Below are positions 22,743 to 33,663 of a DNA stretch of 64,000 nt, piece by piece; position 1 is the stretch's first letter; every line of letters begins with the position of its first letter. A program made the position numbers and the translations under genes. The notes below the pieces were generated by a model that saw nothing but the letters and a program-made list of their open reading frames with translations, was not told the origin of the DNA and made no database searches. Source of the DNA: Diploptera punctata (taxonomy: Eukaryota; Arthropoda; Insecta; Blattodea; Blaberidae); assembly GCA_030220185.1 (NCBI GenBank), contig JASPKZ010009848.1, positions 1 to 64,000 on the forward strand, in the 5' to 3' direction.

Positions 22743-24250
22743 TTGAGGAGAAACGATGGGAAGAACATTATAAAAAACTGTGGTATAATGAAAATAAAAT
22801 AACTAAAGATAACATATGAGTGTGAGATAGGAATAGATATGATAACAATGGAAGAATTAGAAGAAGTACTGAAAACAACCAAGAACAGAAAGGCAGCTGG
22901 AATAGACAGAATTAATATGGAATTAATAAAATATGGAGGATTTTTTAAAACAGATTATTACATTTTTTAAATTTATGTTGGAAACAAGCAACAATACCAG
23001 AAACCTGGACAACAGCAATAGTACAATCTATTTTTAAGAAAGGAGAATCTTAACGACTGCAACAACTACTGAGGAATAAGCATTTTAACTGCAGGCTATA
23101 AAATATACTCAAGAATCTTAACATTTAGGTTAAAACAAATAGCAGAGGTAATGTTAATAGAAGAACAAAGTGGATTCAGACTAGGGCGTTCATGTATGGA
23201 TAATATATTTACGATAAAATAATTTATAAACAAAGGAAGAGAATTTAACAAGGAAACACACATAGCTTTTATTGATTTTGTAAAGGCATTTGATAAAGTA
23301 GACAGAGGAAAACTTCGGACAATTTTAAAAGAAAAAGGAATTCCGAAACACTTAATAGCAACTATAAAGAGTTTGTACTGGAACACAAATTTTGTTATAA
23401 AAACTAGAAATGAAGTAAGTAAAAATAAAATTCATACTAATCAAGGAGTTAAACAAGGATGCAGTATCTCTCTAGTTTTGTTTAACCTATACATCAATGA
23501 TATAATAAAAAAATGGAACGAAGAAACAAATAAAGGAATAAAATTAGATAAAACACACTACTTGAAAACATTACTATACGCTGATGACCAGGTAACAATA
23601 GCAAATACGGAAGATGAACTTCAAAGGAATATTTTTAAATTACATAATATATGTGAACAATATAATCTCAAAATATCCATAGAAAAAACTAAAGTAATGG
23701 CATTCCAAGGGAAAAATCAAATCAGATCCAAAATAGTAATAGGAAACAAAATCATAGAACAGGTGAACCATCTCAATTATCTAGGATGTGACATTTAATT
23801 TAATTATGATAGTGATATAACTAATAAAATAACAAAATTCCAGGGAATATGTGGTACGATAAAACGATCACTAAATAACAAAACAACAAGAGAGACCCAA
23901 TTGAAATTTTATAATACGTTGGCAGTACCGGTACTGCTCTATCGTTCAGAAGCCTGGATACATAAAAAACAAGATCTAAGTAGGATAACGGCGGCAGAAA
24001 TGAAATTTTTGAGATCTGTTAAAGGGTGCACTAAGGAAGACAGAATCAAGAACACAGAAATAAGACAGGAACTTGAAATATTTGCAATAACTGATAAAAT
24101 AGATACATATAGACAAAAATGGAAGCAACACAGACAGGATGAATGAAGATTGATATCCATAACAAAATACAAACCTAAAGGCACCCGAGATGTGGGCAGA
24201 CCTAGAAAGAGATGGGCTGAAGTCGGAACGGGTCAACAGACCTAATCCAT
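22743..24250 (+). pseudogene. reverse transcriptase domain of the LINE
   Basis: Broken frames cover RT blocks in order: TWTTAIVQSIFKK, the NYxGISIL-like region near 23070, DFVKAFDKVDRGKL (about 23272-23312), QGVKQGCSISLVLFNLYIN, and the active-site block LLYADDQVTIANTEDE (about 23570-23620) with both catalytic aspartates. The post-RT part contains VNHLNYLGCDI, then RSEAWIHKK and a basic tail. Stops occur near 23053, 23220, 23798 and 24144. Confidence 0.88.
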
Positions 24251-24299
24251 GAATACAGATGATGATGCTGATTAAATTTATTCCGAGTTCCTTCATGTA

Positions 24300-25038
24300 A
24301 ACATATACTAATATATATTTCTTCCCTATGAGGCATGGGGAAAAACTGTCATTATTGCTAAAAAAATAGTATGTATAAAATTACATTTCTATTTTTTCCT
24401 CCCATATTTCGTATCCAAGGATGGACGATGTAAGAAGACGCATGAGGGAGCTACGTCTGGAAGAATTGGAATGGAAAAATGAGAAGAGTGGAGAAAGAAG
24501 ATGAAAATTTAAAAAGCTTTGGGCACTGGGAGATGTTTTATTACATTGTAAACTTGTTTATAAATAAATAAATTTCGTATCGAATATTGTTTTAAAATGA
24601 TATAATCTACTTTCCTACTTTAAATTCCACGAATATATAGTACATAGCAAATACCGTAATTAATTGTTTTTTATTTATGACTGGACTCTGCCCGAGCACG
24701 AACTACTGCCCATTCGGGTAAAATCAAAATTTACATTATGAGTAAATAAATGAAGGCGATTTAATATTTTTGTTAGTTACTGTACTTACCAGTAGAACTC
24801 CCAACACCTCTGCAGCTGTTTGTAGAGTGAATTAATTAAATCGAATGATTGAATATAAAAAAGGATTTATTGATCAGTGTTGCCAAATGTTTTGTCATAA
24901 ATACTGTATTTAAATAAAACTACTTTCAAAACGTACCCTTAAAATGTGCATTCACTGAAATATTATAATACGTCACTGTATTGTTTTTCATAACTGACAA
25001 TGTTAAAATTTATGTAAATTGTATATTTAATTGAAATA
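24300..25038. other. intergenic, with possible LINE 3' UTR remnant
   Basis: No gene seen. At 24678-24715 the words GCCCGAGCACGAACTACTGCCCATTCGGG form a short stem-loop like those near other LINE 3' ends in the window. Confidence 0.4.
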
Positions 25039-25690
25039 TAAATAAATGGACAACTAATAACAAACGAGGGAAATTTTGAAGAAGTGGGTGAATTCAAATA
25101 GAACAATACTTACAAACAGGAATGAGATGCACAAAAAAATTAAACACAGATTCAATTTTGGAAATGTGTGCTAGTATGTATTACAGGGATTCTTGACGTC
25201 CCAACCCCTTTCAAAAAACGTTACACTGAAAAAGGTATAAAACTGTTATATTATATGGATATGAAACATGGACTCTTACTTTAAGGGAGGAAAGAAGATT
25301 ACGAGTATTTGACAATGAAGTTCTTTTAAAAAATGGGCCAAACGAGATGAGCAGACAGGTGAATGGAGGAAACTAAATAATAATGAGTTACATGGTATGT
25401 ATAGGAAGCCAGATATAATAAGACCAGTTAAGTCTCGTAGACTTCCGATGAGCAGGACATGTGGCACGAATGCGTATGAAAGGGGTGCATGGAAGCTTCT
25501 TGAAGGAAAACCAGAATGAAAACGCCCAGTTGGTAGACTAAGAATGAGGTGGGAAAATAACATTATCCATGATTTGAGGGAAGTAGATTATACAGGGGAC
25601 GATTGGAGAACATTAGTTCAGGATAGGGATGTATGCAGAGCCTATGTCCGCGCTGCCATGAACCTAGGGGTTCGATAAAGCCAGTGGAGA
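25039..25690 (+). mobile_element. RTE-like LINE, 3' fragment
   Basis: Covers the post-YADD region through the CETWTLTL block, a GPNEMSRQVNGGN segment, and the tail with GHVARM-like sequence, RPVGRLRMRW and DVCRAYVRAAMN. Frameshifts are present. It ends with the GATAAAGCCAGTGGAGAA 3' terminus next to a TA/GA microsatellite. Confidence 0.88.
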
Positions 25691-25745
25691 AGAAGGAGAG
25701 GTAAATAAATATGTACACACTTCAAATTCAATTGAATAAAATGGG

Positions 25746-25796
25746 TGTATATATATATATATATATATAATATATATATATAGATATAGAGAGAGA

Positions 25797-25866
<70 letters not shown>
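25746..25866. repeat. (TA)n and (GA)n microsatellite
   Basis: TA repeats to about 25790, then about 35 GA units. Its minus-strand reading gives spurious Ser-Leu repeats. Confidence 0.97.
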
Positions 25867-25867
<1 letters not shown>

Positions 25868-26019
25868 AAAACAAGTGACGTACGTCATTGTAAAAATTGT
25901 CACAGCCTTCATAACAAATGAGAAAATACGATATTACCACGTATTTTTTCATTTTATTACTGTGTAGGGAAAGAATCTTATATACTCAACCTAGGATAGA
26001 GAGATCAGGGCTTGCTTGG

Positions 26020-26515
26020 TTTAGGCTAGGGACATAGAAGACGAGATACATATATTAGGAAAGTGTGATGATTTAGAATATTGGAGACGTCAGTTATTAC
26101 CGGAAGGATTTCTAAATTCAAATCGGGAAAGATTGGCATGCTACGAGTTAATGGTAAATCCAGAAAATTGGATAAACTTGGGTAAATTTCTGGACAAAAC
26201 GCGGAAAATAAGAATAACACTCATTCATAAATAAATACATATTTTCAGAATGCAATACCATTAACTCTTAATGATTATACATAACTTAATTAATGTATAC
26301 TGTTATTGTATTATTATGTAATTGTAATGTTATTGTTTTATTTATGTAATTGTAATGTTATTGTTTTCTTTTTGTTTTTCTTTATACTGTTACCAATTAT
26401 TACTTATTGTACGGACTGCCAACAGCACGTACGGCTTACTGCCCGTGCGACCTATATTTGTAAATAATATTGTAAATATCTTTCTTTTTGTCTAATAAAG
26501 TCCTACTACTACTAT
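26020..26515 (+). mobile_element. non-LTR retrotransposon 3' end (different clade)
   Basis: A short frame reads TYIRKCDDLEYWRRQLLPEGF and continues to a stop near 26233. It resembles the C-terminal RNase-H-distal segment of several LINE clades. The 3' UTR has a GCACGTACGGC...GCCCGTGC stem-loop and ends in a (CTA)n tail at 26500-26512. The clade cannot be fixed without the RT domain. Confidence 0.55.
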
Positions 26516-26527
26516 TTCATTACCTTA

Positions 26528-26900
26528 CTAGTTAAACCCCGGCGTGCGCTGCTAAATTTTCGTTTCTGATGAACTCCTACACCCTATTTTTTAGAGTATA
26601 ATATCGGATGAATATTCACCATACTTGAAAATCTGTATGTACAAATTTTCGTGATGATCCGTTGAGCGGTTTACATGTCTACAAATTACAAACATAAATA
26701 TGCTGAAAAAAATATATCTATCTCGTATATACTAATAGCCGGCATTCGCTCCTACGCCTATATATATATATATGAAATATTAAGGATTAATTATATAAGT
26801 ATATGGTATACACTTCAACAAATCAAACATGGCGATTCCGAGTCAATATTTGACTTGGAATATTAGGTAAACCCACACTTCTAACGGCCATTTTTTGGTC
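26528..26900 (-). mobile_element. tandem Helitron 3' ends
   Basis: CTAG followed by a CGGCGTGCGCTGCT block (26528-26552) is the reverse complement of the Helitron 3' terminus. A second terminus-like block, ACTAATAGCCGGCATTCGCTCCTACGCC, starts at 26731. The inner part includes TGATCCGTTGAGCGGTTTA-type sequence that is common in insect Helitrons. Boundaries on the right are unclear. Confidence 0.6.
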
Positions 26901-27394
26901 AATGCCTGCCTCGGTTTATATTAATAATATTTATATTTGTTAAATATCGAACATTTCGACTGCTAGAGCGACTTTTTAATTTTTTTTGTTTTAGGTGAAC
27001 TATCTCGAACTTGCTTTTTTCGTTGGTTGCGCAGCGCCTTATTGAATAGCAGCACTGTAACACATATTTTATTTCTTTTGTCTCCTTCTTTCATAAGTAT
27101 AACGTCACATTCCTCATGTTGTGCACTATCAAGCTGGAAATCTTCATATTTATACAAATTCCGAGCTAAGTTCCAGTTGTACTGTAAACAAACTTGCATA
27201 ATGTACCACCCCGCCTTCTGTCTATTGGGGGAACCGTGGTGCTACTCTTACCCGCCACATGACTGAATTGTGTACGGAACTGTCATCGATAGAAACATTG
27301 TTCTTAGACAACACCATATTTTACGAGAAATAAGACTGAATACAAGGTAAGATGGTATCAATATTAGGAACATCCATTTCTTACTTATTTATGA

Positions 27395-27431
<37 letters not shown>

Positions 27432-28480
27432 TCTACCTATGTTTACACTTGTCTTCCATGATGTCAAAGACAAACTTTATTTACCAGTACAATTCCATTA
27501 TGAACACAATTTATGTTCCATGCTGACTCACCTGTAAATTCTGTTATTTTCACCACATCCTGAATGGCTAATGTGGAATTTTTTCACTAAACTGTTTGCA
27601 AATATTTTAAAAAATTGTTTCTCTCCGCTTTTCAAATACTTTAATTTCCAATGTTTTATAATTATACAGAAGTTGCTACTTCCGATTTTAAATATGATTA
27701 CTAAATGAATTAATTAATGAAAACTGTCATCTCATGATAATACAAACGGAAAATTAATAAAAATCCAAACTTCATTAAAATCACTCCTAAATCATCGAAT
27801 ATTCATATCATTTCATTGAAAATAGACCATGTTAATGCCATCTATCTATCCGAAGCATGAAAAGTACGGTGGGTGACATGTCACTTCAGTAGATTCCTTC
27901 TCATTGCGGGACCTCCATTAATGAACCAGCTGGCCTGCTAGGGAGCACAAAATAATTTTCTAAAATTGTGGTTTCATTCCATAAAATAGATTGTAAACAC
28001 AAAATTCAAAGAAGAATTTCGAACAAGTGATAGTAAAGAATGGTGCTGTCTAATAAGATATGAACTAAAACTACATAACCTCGCAAGAAAAAAAAAACAG
28101 TGGCAGCTTTCTCCATCTTAGAATCTCTGACGTGTGCTGTGATGAACTGGGCATATTCTACAATCCAGGACAATTTCAACACTGTAGGGGATTTATATTA
28201 GAATGAAAAAAAAAGGCAAATTGTCATGCCCTGAGCATTAAATACATATTTTATTTGTACATGAAGAAGGAAAGGAAGACCTCGAAACTCGGGGATGCAA
28301 AAAATAAGAACTGGAATGAGAACAAGAGGACTGGAGGACATGGAGTGGATGGATAGAGACGAGCGGAGAAGGAAAATAAAACTTTAGGAACAGAAGGACG
28401 TGTAAACATTAAATATCTGTATATAAATAAAAATTTGTACAATGTTACATGTAAATTTATACAATGATATTGAATGAGAA
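26900..28480. other. no supported gene
   Basis: AT-rich, with a TA microsatellite at 27402-27430. A minus-strand frame at 26963-27199 is hydrophilic and contains ICVTVLLFNKALRNQRKKQVR, faintly like the start of a Harbinger-type transposase, but too little remains to call. Confidence 0.4.
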
Positions 28481-28485
28481 ATCAT

Positions 28486-28570
28486 TTTTTGAAGAGAAAC
28501 ATTTTCTGTTCGAACTAGAAATTGAACCCAAGACCTCTGGCTTTATACAGTGCGCTGGTGCTTAAACCTG
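28486..28570 (-). pseudogene. tRNA-like (SINE head) remnant
   Basis: The minus strand has a B-box-like GGTTCAATTTC after an anticodon-arm-like stretch. It is flanked on the left by a GAAGAGAAAC motif also seen beside other tRNA-like modules at 41.7 and 42.1 kb. It is degenerate. Confidence 0.5.
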
Positions 28571-28680
28571 CTTCATGCTGAACATTTTTATCTTAAAAAA
28601 AAGAGAACTTTCTACGTAATCTCTCAGAATCATTTTCTCACTGTTCAAAGGACATGCTTCATGTTACTAACAAGGGAACT

Positions 28681-29080
28681 GTCAACCATTGCATGCCGAA
28701 ATCTACCTTGAAATTTCTCCCAGAGAAGTGTTGTGATGTACCAAGGCGGTGTCCAAAAAATTATCTCCCTTTTTAACAGCAAGGTATGGAAATCGAAGCC
28801 AGAATTCAGCAATGTCGACCCACTGTAAAGAGCAGAAAGATTCCCTGCAAGAGTGGAGTGAAGTGAGGCTGGACGCAGCGCACTGCAAGTAGTGAGGATT
28901 ATCCATTATGCCAATCCAAGATCTGTAGTACTTCCCCAGGGTTTAAATGAGTGATTTGGCGCTAGATTTCAACGTCTTGCAGTTAAAAGCAGCAGATTTT
29001 GGGGGGGGGCACGGCCTTGGTACATCACAATGCATCTCTGGAAGAAATTTCAAGGTGGGTTTCGACATGCAATTGTTGAC
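28681..29080. mobile_element. MITE/foldback with about 77-bp terminal inverted repeats
   Basis: The left end GTCAACCATTGCATGCCGAA extends to ACCAAGGCGGTGTCC and mirrors 29009-29080 (CACGGCCTTGGTACATCACA to GTTGAC). Length is 400 bp and no transposase is present. The flanks AAGGGAAC and TTCCCTTT extend the symmetry, which hides any target duplication. A second copy is at 53177-53913. Confidence 0.85.
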
Positions 29081-29579
29081 ACTTCCCTTTTTAGCAAATC
29101 ATGGGTTCCTTACATCAACACCACTCAGCCAACATCCATCAAGAACCTGAGTAAGTTTGTGTTCGTGGAGTTTTATAGAATCGCACACTGGTACCTGAAT
29201 ATGTGTGAATGTTGATTTAAGATCCCTGATTTTCTAGTTTTTTCTTTCTCTTGCTTTTCACAACTTCACTTGCAAACTCAGCATTGTCCCACGATTCATC
29301 GCTCGTAATGATAAATTAATGTTCTTCCTCTTTAAAACCTTCCTTATCTTTTTCTACTTATTCATTTCTCTGCTTGTCTCTTTCTTGTTCTTTCTTCAAT
29401 CTTTGCTCTTGTTCAACTTTTAATTATTGTTGTACTCTTTGCTCTTCTTGCTCTCGTTTCTTGTTTCATTCTTTGTTGTGCTTTCTCTTCTTCTTTACTT
29501 TGTCTGTTTTCAAATATAGTTTTTCCCTTTCTTCTTTTTCCCGTTTTTCTCTTTTTAAATTAGCCTAAATCTTCTGGCA

Positions 29580-30000
29580 CCCCCTAGGAGTTGCATGACT
29601 TGAAGTTGGTGGGGGTGCTTGCATGGTCTAGTGATCCTTTGGGCTATGCCGACGGTAGCGAAGCTACTGGTAGGACCTCCATTGTCGGTCAGGACAAAGG
29701 TGAAGACCCAGACTAAGAAGCAACTCAAAAGAGGAGACCCAACTGTTTTCAAAGGCGGAGATGGTCTAAATGACCCGATGACAATGGGAGCAGATGAGAA
29801 TCCTCAGGATATGGAGGGGCAGATCAGGGTCTCTAGCTGCGGTGAAGGCAACTGAACTAGGGGACGGAAACCCCAAAATCGAAAGCCCTGGTCCTCCAGT
29901 TGGGGGTTGGACGTGAGGTTAGTATCCTCACCCCAGAAAAATATTTCAAACCTCGAAACCTCAAGGAAATAGAGGCTCCTTGAGGAGGCCTGGATTCAGG
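29580..30000 (+). mobile_element. LINE 5' UTR fragment
   Basis: GC-rich block ending GGTGAAGGCAACTGAACTAGGGGACGG and CCCTGGTCCTCCAGTTGGGG. It parallels the 5' UTR of the LINE at 21.16 kb (GGTGAAGGCAACTTCTCTAGGAGACG, then CCCTGCCCTCCAGGAAG). It keeps the 5' end but not the coding region, the reverse of normal LINE truncation. Confidence 0.7.
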
Positions 30001-30031
30001 AACGAGTTGTTGTGCCAGTGATGTTGGTGAT

Positions 30032-30182
30032 GAATCTTCTGGCAGTACAATGGCCCTAGGGTCAACTCAGCCTCTAACTAAAATGAGTACCAGGCACATG
30101 TTCTGTGGGTAAAGCCTGGCTGTCACACAGAGTTGACAACCCAGCTGACAATGTCTAAAGAAAAAAAAGGTAAAACCTCCTA
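30032..30182 (+). mobile_element. SINE-B fragment
   Basis: Plus-strand copy of the SINE-B body: GGCCCTAGGGTCAACTCAGCCTCTAAC, GAGTACCAG, GTCACACAGAGTTGACAACCCAGCTGACA, then CCTCCTAAGG. The tRNA head is missing. Confidence 0.8.
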
Positions 30183-30625
30183 AGGTCTAACATGAGATCA
30201 CTTTTAAAGGAAATATTAATATTTGTGATAAAATTATTTATTTAAGAGTTTGAAATAAAATTCCAACACAGCATTTGCCTTGATTACCTGGAAAAATTTA
30301 ATTCAGGTTGATCAGCAACAGAATTTGAACTTTGTAACTCCTGAATATGAGCCTGAAATGCTACTGCGTGGACCAACTCAATCTGTATTATTTTGTCTCT
30401 TAATGAGTTTTGTGTAATTTTCTTTAAAATTATCATCCTAGTAGGTTTTGTTTGTTTATCTCTGTGTTATTGTCCTGTATTTGTAAGTGTGCATTCAAAG
30501 AAACCACGCTCGACTCTGTAGATCCAGTCAAGACAAAGGCAGTGGTGGCTCGTGGCTTTGAAGTTAGGCGATGATCTAGTAAGAAAAATTATTTGTACAC
30601 ATACTTACTTACTTACTCACTGGCA

Positions 30626-30835
30626 CTATCGAACCCGTAGGTTCATGGCCGCGCGGACATAAGCTCTCCATACATCCCTATCCTGAGCTAATGCTTTCCA
30701 ATCATTCCCTGTATAATCTACTTCCCTCAAATCATAGTTAATGTTGTTCTCCCACCTCATTCTTGGTCTACCAACTGGGCGTTTTCCTTCTGGCTTTCCT
30801 ACAAGAAGTTTCCATGCACATCTTTCATTCCCCAT
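30626..30835 (-). pseudogene. LINE C-terminal basic tail (frame-shifted from RT)
   Basis: Encodes MGNERCAWKLLVGKPEGKRPVGRPRMRWENN, then DVWRAYVRAAMNLRVR. It continues the 561-residue RT frame, which ends IIRTVEVP at 30864, after a short frame disruption between them. The GKRPVGRPRMRW segment is a nucleic-acid-binding-like basic motif shared by all tail fragments of the family. Confidence 0.9.
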
Positions 30836-30863
30836 ACGCGCAACATGTCCTGCCCATCGCAGT

Positions 30864-32549
30864 CTACGGGACTTCCACTGTTCGTATTATATCTGGCTTC
30901 CTATAAAGATCATGTAGTTCATTGTTATGTAGTCTTCTCCATTCACCTGTCTGTTCATCTCTCTTTGGTCCAAAAATTTTCCTAAGAACTTTATTCTCAA
31001 ATACTCGTAATCTCCTTTCCTCCCTTAAAATAAGAGTCCATGTTTCGCACCCATATAATATAACTGGTAGAATAATAGTTTTATATATTTTCAGCTTAAC
31101 GTTTTTTGAAAGGAGTTGGGACATCAAAAGTCTCTGCAATGCATAATAGCATGCATTTCCAGAATTGAGCCTATGTTTAATTTCTTTGTGCATCTCATTC
31201 CTATTTGTGATTATTGTTCCTAGGTATTTGAATTCAGCCAATTCCTCAAAATTTCCCTTATTTGTCATTAGCTGTCCATTTCCATTATATAATGTATTTC
31301 TACGTGTGACCATATATTTAGTTTTACTGATATTTACTTCCAGTCCTAATTTCTTAGTGTTACTCAATAGTGTGTGCGTGTTGGCCTTTAGTATCTCCTC
31401 GCTATCGGCCAGTAGTACCACATCATCAGCATAAACTAACAGCTTATTAATACCATTCAGTTGTAAGCCTTCCTTATTCTCTAAAGATTTAATGGCATGC
31501 TCTAGTACAAAATTAAATAGTAGAGGAGATAGTGCATCTCCTTGCTTCAACCCATTCTGGATTTCAAAAGTGTCTGAAAACTGTTTGCCTATACGCACCC
31601 TACTCGTTGAGCCATTTAGACACATTCGTATAAGTCTAACTAACTTTTTGGGAATTCCGAACTCCAGCAGGATACTATATAACTTCTCCCTCTTAATTGA
31701 ATCATATGCTTTTTTGAAGTCTACATATAGTTGATGTACAGTACCATTATATTCCCATTTCTTTTCTAAAATCTGTCTTATACTAAAAATCTGATCTGTT
31801 GTAGACCTGTTTCTTCTAAATGCACATTGATGATCTCCTAGAATGTCATCAATATAGGGAGCAAGTCTGCTTACTAATATATTTGTTAGAATTTTGTACG
31901 AAGTTGAAAGTAATGAGATGCCCCTATAGTTGTTGCAATCAGTTTTATCTCCTTTCTTATAAATTGGTACGATAATTGATTCCTTCCATTCATCTGGAAG
32001 AGCTTCTTTTTCCCAAATCATACTAAGCAACCAGCGTATCTTGTCCATCAATTTTTCTCCCCCTGATTTTATCAGTTCTGCTGGGATCTCATCTGAACCT
32101 GATGCTTTATACATCTTCAATTTTTCAATTGCCATTTCAACCTCTAATGCACTTGGCTCTGCGACTAGCATTTCTGCTGTCTGTAACTTATCCTCCTCAA
32201 TGTCCTGTTCTGTATGTACATTTAATAGCTGATTAAAATAACTTTTCCATCTATTTAATATACTCTTGGAATCTGCAATCATATCCCCATTTTCATTCCG
32301 AATTATGTTTGTTCTAGCCTGAAACCCTTTCTTCTCTATACTAATTCCCTGATATAATTCTCTAATGTTCCTATTTTTTGCATTCATTTCAAGATCATTA
32401 ATCTTCTCTCTCAAATATTCCCTCTTTTTACTCTTTAGTAACTTGGTGGTTTCCCGTCTAACACTACCCAATTGCTCTAAATTTACCTCATTTGGCTCGT
32501 GTAACCATTTCATTTTGCTAGCTTTCTTTTCTTTACAATGTCGGCACAT
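30864..32549 (-). CDS. LINE reverse transcriptase (561 aa, open)
   Basis: Long uninterrupted frame on the minus strand. RT blocks by residue: ESIIVPIYKKGDK near 189-201, NYRGISLLSTSYKI near 206-219, LYVDFKKAYDSIKREKL near 273-289, NGLKQGDALSPLLFNFVL near 331-348, and LLVYADDVVLLADS near 369-382 with both catalytic aspartates (31413-31440). ELAEFKYLGTII and YGCETWTL follow, typical of the post-RT region. It would make cDNA from the LINE transcript at a nicked target. The endonuclease is in a different frame upstream, so the element as a whole is defective, although this domain is intact. The initiator is arbitrary since the natural product starts upstream. Confidence 0.9.
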   Translation of the reverse strand: MCRHCKEKKASKMKWLHEPNEVNLEQLGSVRRETTKLLKSKKREYLREKINDLEMNAKNRNIRELYQGISIEKKGFQARTNIIRNENGDMIADSKSILNRWKSYFNQLLNVHTEQDIEEDKLQTAEMLVAEPSALEVEMAIEKLKMYKASGSDEIPAELIKSGGEKLMDKIRWLLSMIWEKEALPDEWKESIIVPIYKKGDKTDCNNYRGISLLSTSYKILTNILVSRLAPYIDDILGDHQCAFRRNRSTTDQIFSIRQILEKKWEYNGTVHQLYVDFKKAYDSIKREKLYSILLEFGIPKKLVRLIRMCLNGSTSRVRIGKQFSDTFEIQNGLKQGDALSPLLFNFVLEHAIKSLENKEGLQLNGINKLLVYADDVVLLADSEEILKANTHTLLSNTKKLGLEVNISKTKYMVTRRNTLYNGNGQLMTNKGNFEELAEFKYLGTIITNRNEMHKEIKHRLNSGNACYYALQRLLMSQLLSKNVKLKIYKTIILPVILYGCETWTLILREERRLRVFENKVLRKIFGPKRDEQTGEWRRLHNNELHDLYRKPDIIRTVEVP

Positions 32550-33157
32550 TCCTCATCAAACCATTTCTTGTTTTGCCTCTTTTTTAAACAACCAATGCTT
32601 TCTGATGCTGACAATTTAATAGTATATCTTATAGCCTCCCATTCTTTATTTATATCAGTTTCTTCTTCGTTTGCCACATTGTCATCTGAAGATTCCAGTA
32701 CTTCAAATCTATTAGCAATTTTGATTTGGTATTCTTGCCGCATTTCATCATTTTTCAAGTTTTTTAATTCATATTTTACTGAATCATCTTTAGCGTTTGT
32801 TCCTCTCATAAGCGATAGCCGTTGTCTGATTTTCACCTTGACCAGATGATGATCTGAATTGCAGTCTGTCCCTCTAACTGATCTAACATCAATGATGCTA
32901 CTGTGCCAGCGTTTATCCACTAATACATGATCTATCTGGTTCCGAGTTTCTCTATCTGGGGACGTCCAGGTGTATTTATGAATATCCTTATGCTGAAATG
33001 TTGTGCTCTTAACAATGAGATTCTTTGATGTGGCAAATGTGACTAATCTAACCCCATTGTCGTTACTATCTTCATGAAGACTGAATTTGCCTATTGTTGG
33101 TTTGAATATATCTTCCTGCCCCACTTTTGCATTAAAATCTCCTAAGACAATTTTCAT
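32510..33157 (-). pseudogene. LINE endonuclease, C-terminal half
   Basis: Starts in the motif IVLGDFNAKVGQE, continues to RNQIDHVLVDKRW, and has the SDHHLVKVKI signature near residue 101. These are catalytic and DNA-binding loops of AP-type LINE endonucleases. The last 40 bp overlap the RT frame, showing a single frameshift between the domains. Confidence 0.9.
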
Positions 33158-33354
33158 ATGATATCGTGAAAGGCTATCAAATAAGCATTCTAATTCTTCA
33201 TAGAACTCATCCTTGATCTTGTCATCTTTATCTTCTGTGGGGGCATGTACATTTACAATTATAAAATCATGTCGTTTACCCTTTAGAATTATGTATGATA
33301 TCCTATCACTAACAAACTTAATACCTCGGATAGCGGATAGGATCCTCCTTCTGA

Positions 33355-33663
33355 CTAAAAACCTGTTCCAAATGCAGGTCTTTCTGCACCCCCATAGTAT
33401 AATACAAAGCTTCCTGATTCCTGACTACCTTCTCCTGGCCACCTAACTTCCTGTAAAGCGACTATATCCAAGGGCGATTTATCCAATTCCCGCGTTAATA
33501 TCTCTAGTGCCCCGCTATTGTATAAAGTCCTAACATTCCATGTTCCTAGGAACATGTCCCTGTGTTTGAGCCTTTGGCATGGGTTCCCTGAAGTAGTCCC
33601 CGCCCGGAGAACCGAATGGGGGACTATTTGACCTCCGGAAAATTTTACCCCAGTAGAACCCAT
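33355..33663 (-). pseudogene. LINE endonuclease, N-terminal half
   Basis: Contains FLGTWNVRTLYNSGALEI and LDIVALQEVRWPGEG, the Asn and Glu active-site motifs of the endonuclease. Between 33355 and 33157 the frame is broken. A partly overlapping frame upstream (33530-33841) covers the 5' leader, so the true start is uncertain. Confidence 0.88.

Larger units (their letters stand above)
21161..24272 (+). mobile_element. near full-length non-LTR retrotransposon with target duplication
   Basis: The direct repeat TAAATTTATT flanks it (21151-21160 and 24273-24282). A GC-rich 5' UTR (21161-21530) precedes an apurinic-type endonuclease and reverse transcriptase. The 3' end is GATGATGATGCTGAT. Target duplication, a short ORF-less leader and a simple-repeat 3' tail fit an RTE-like LINE. 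Multiple stops make it dead. The copy at 34.1-36.0 kb belongs to the same broad clade. Confidence 0.9.

Noticed and set aside
25664..25952. Minus-strand frames rich in Ser-Leu
   Set aside because: They are translations of the (GA)n microsatellite.
26963..27199. Harbinger-type transposase exon
   Set aside because: Only a vague resemblance in ICVTVLLFNKALRNQRKK; not enough to name.
31165..31434. Plus-strand frames across 30.9-33.4 kb
   Set aside because: They are shadows of the minus-strand LINE reverse transcriptase and endonuclease.
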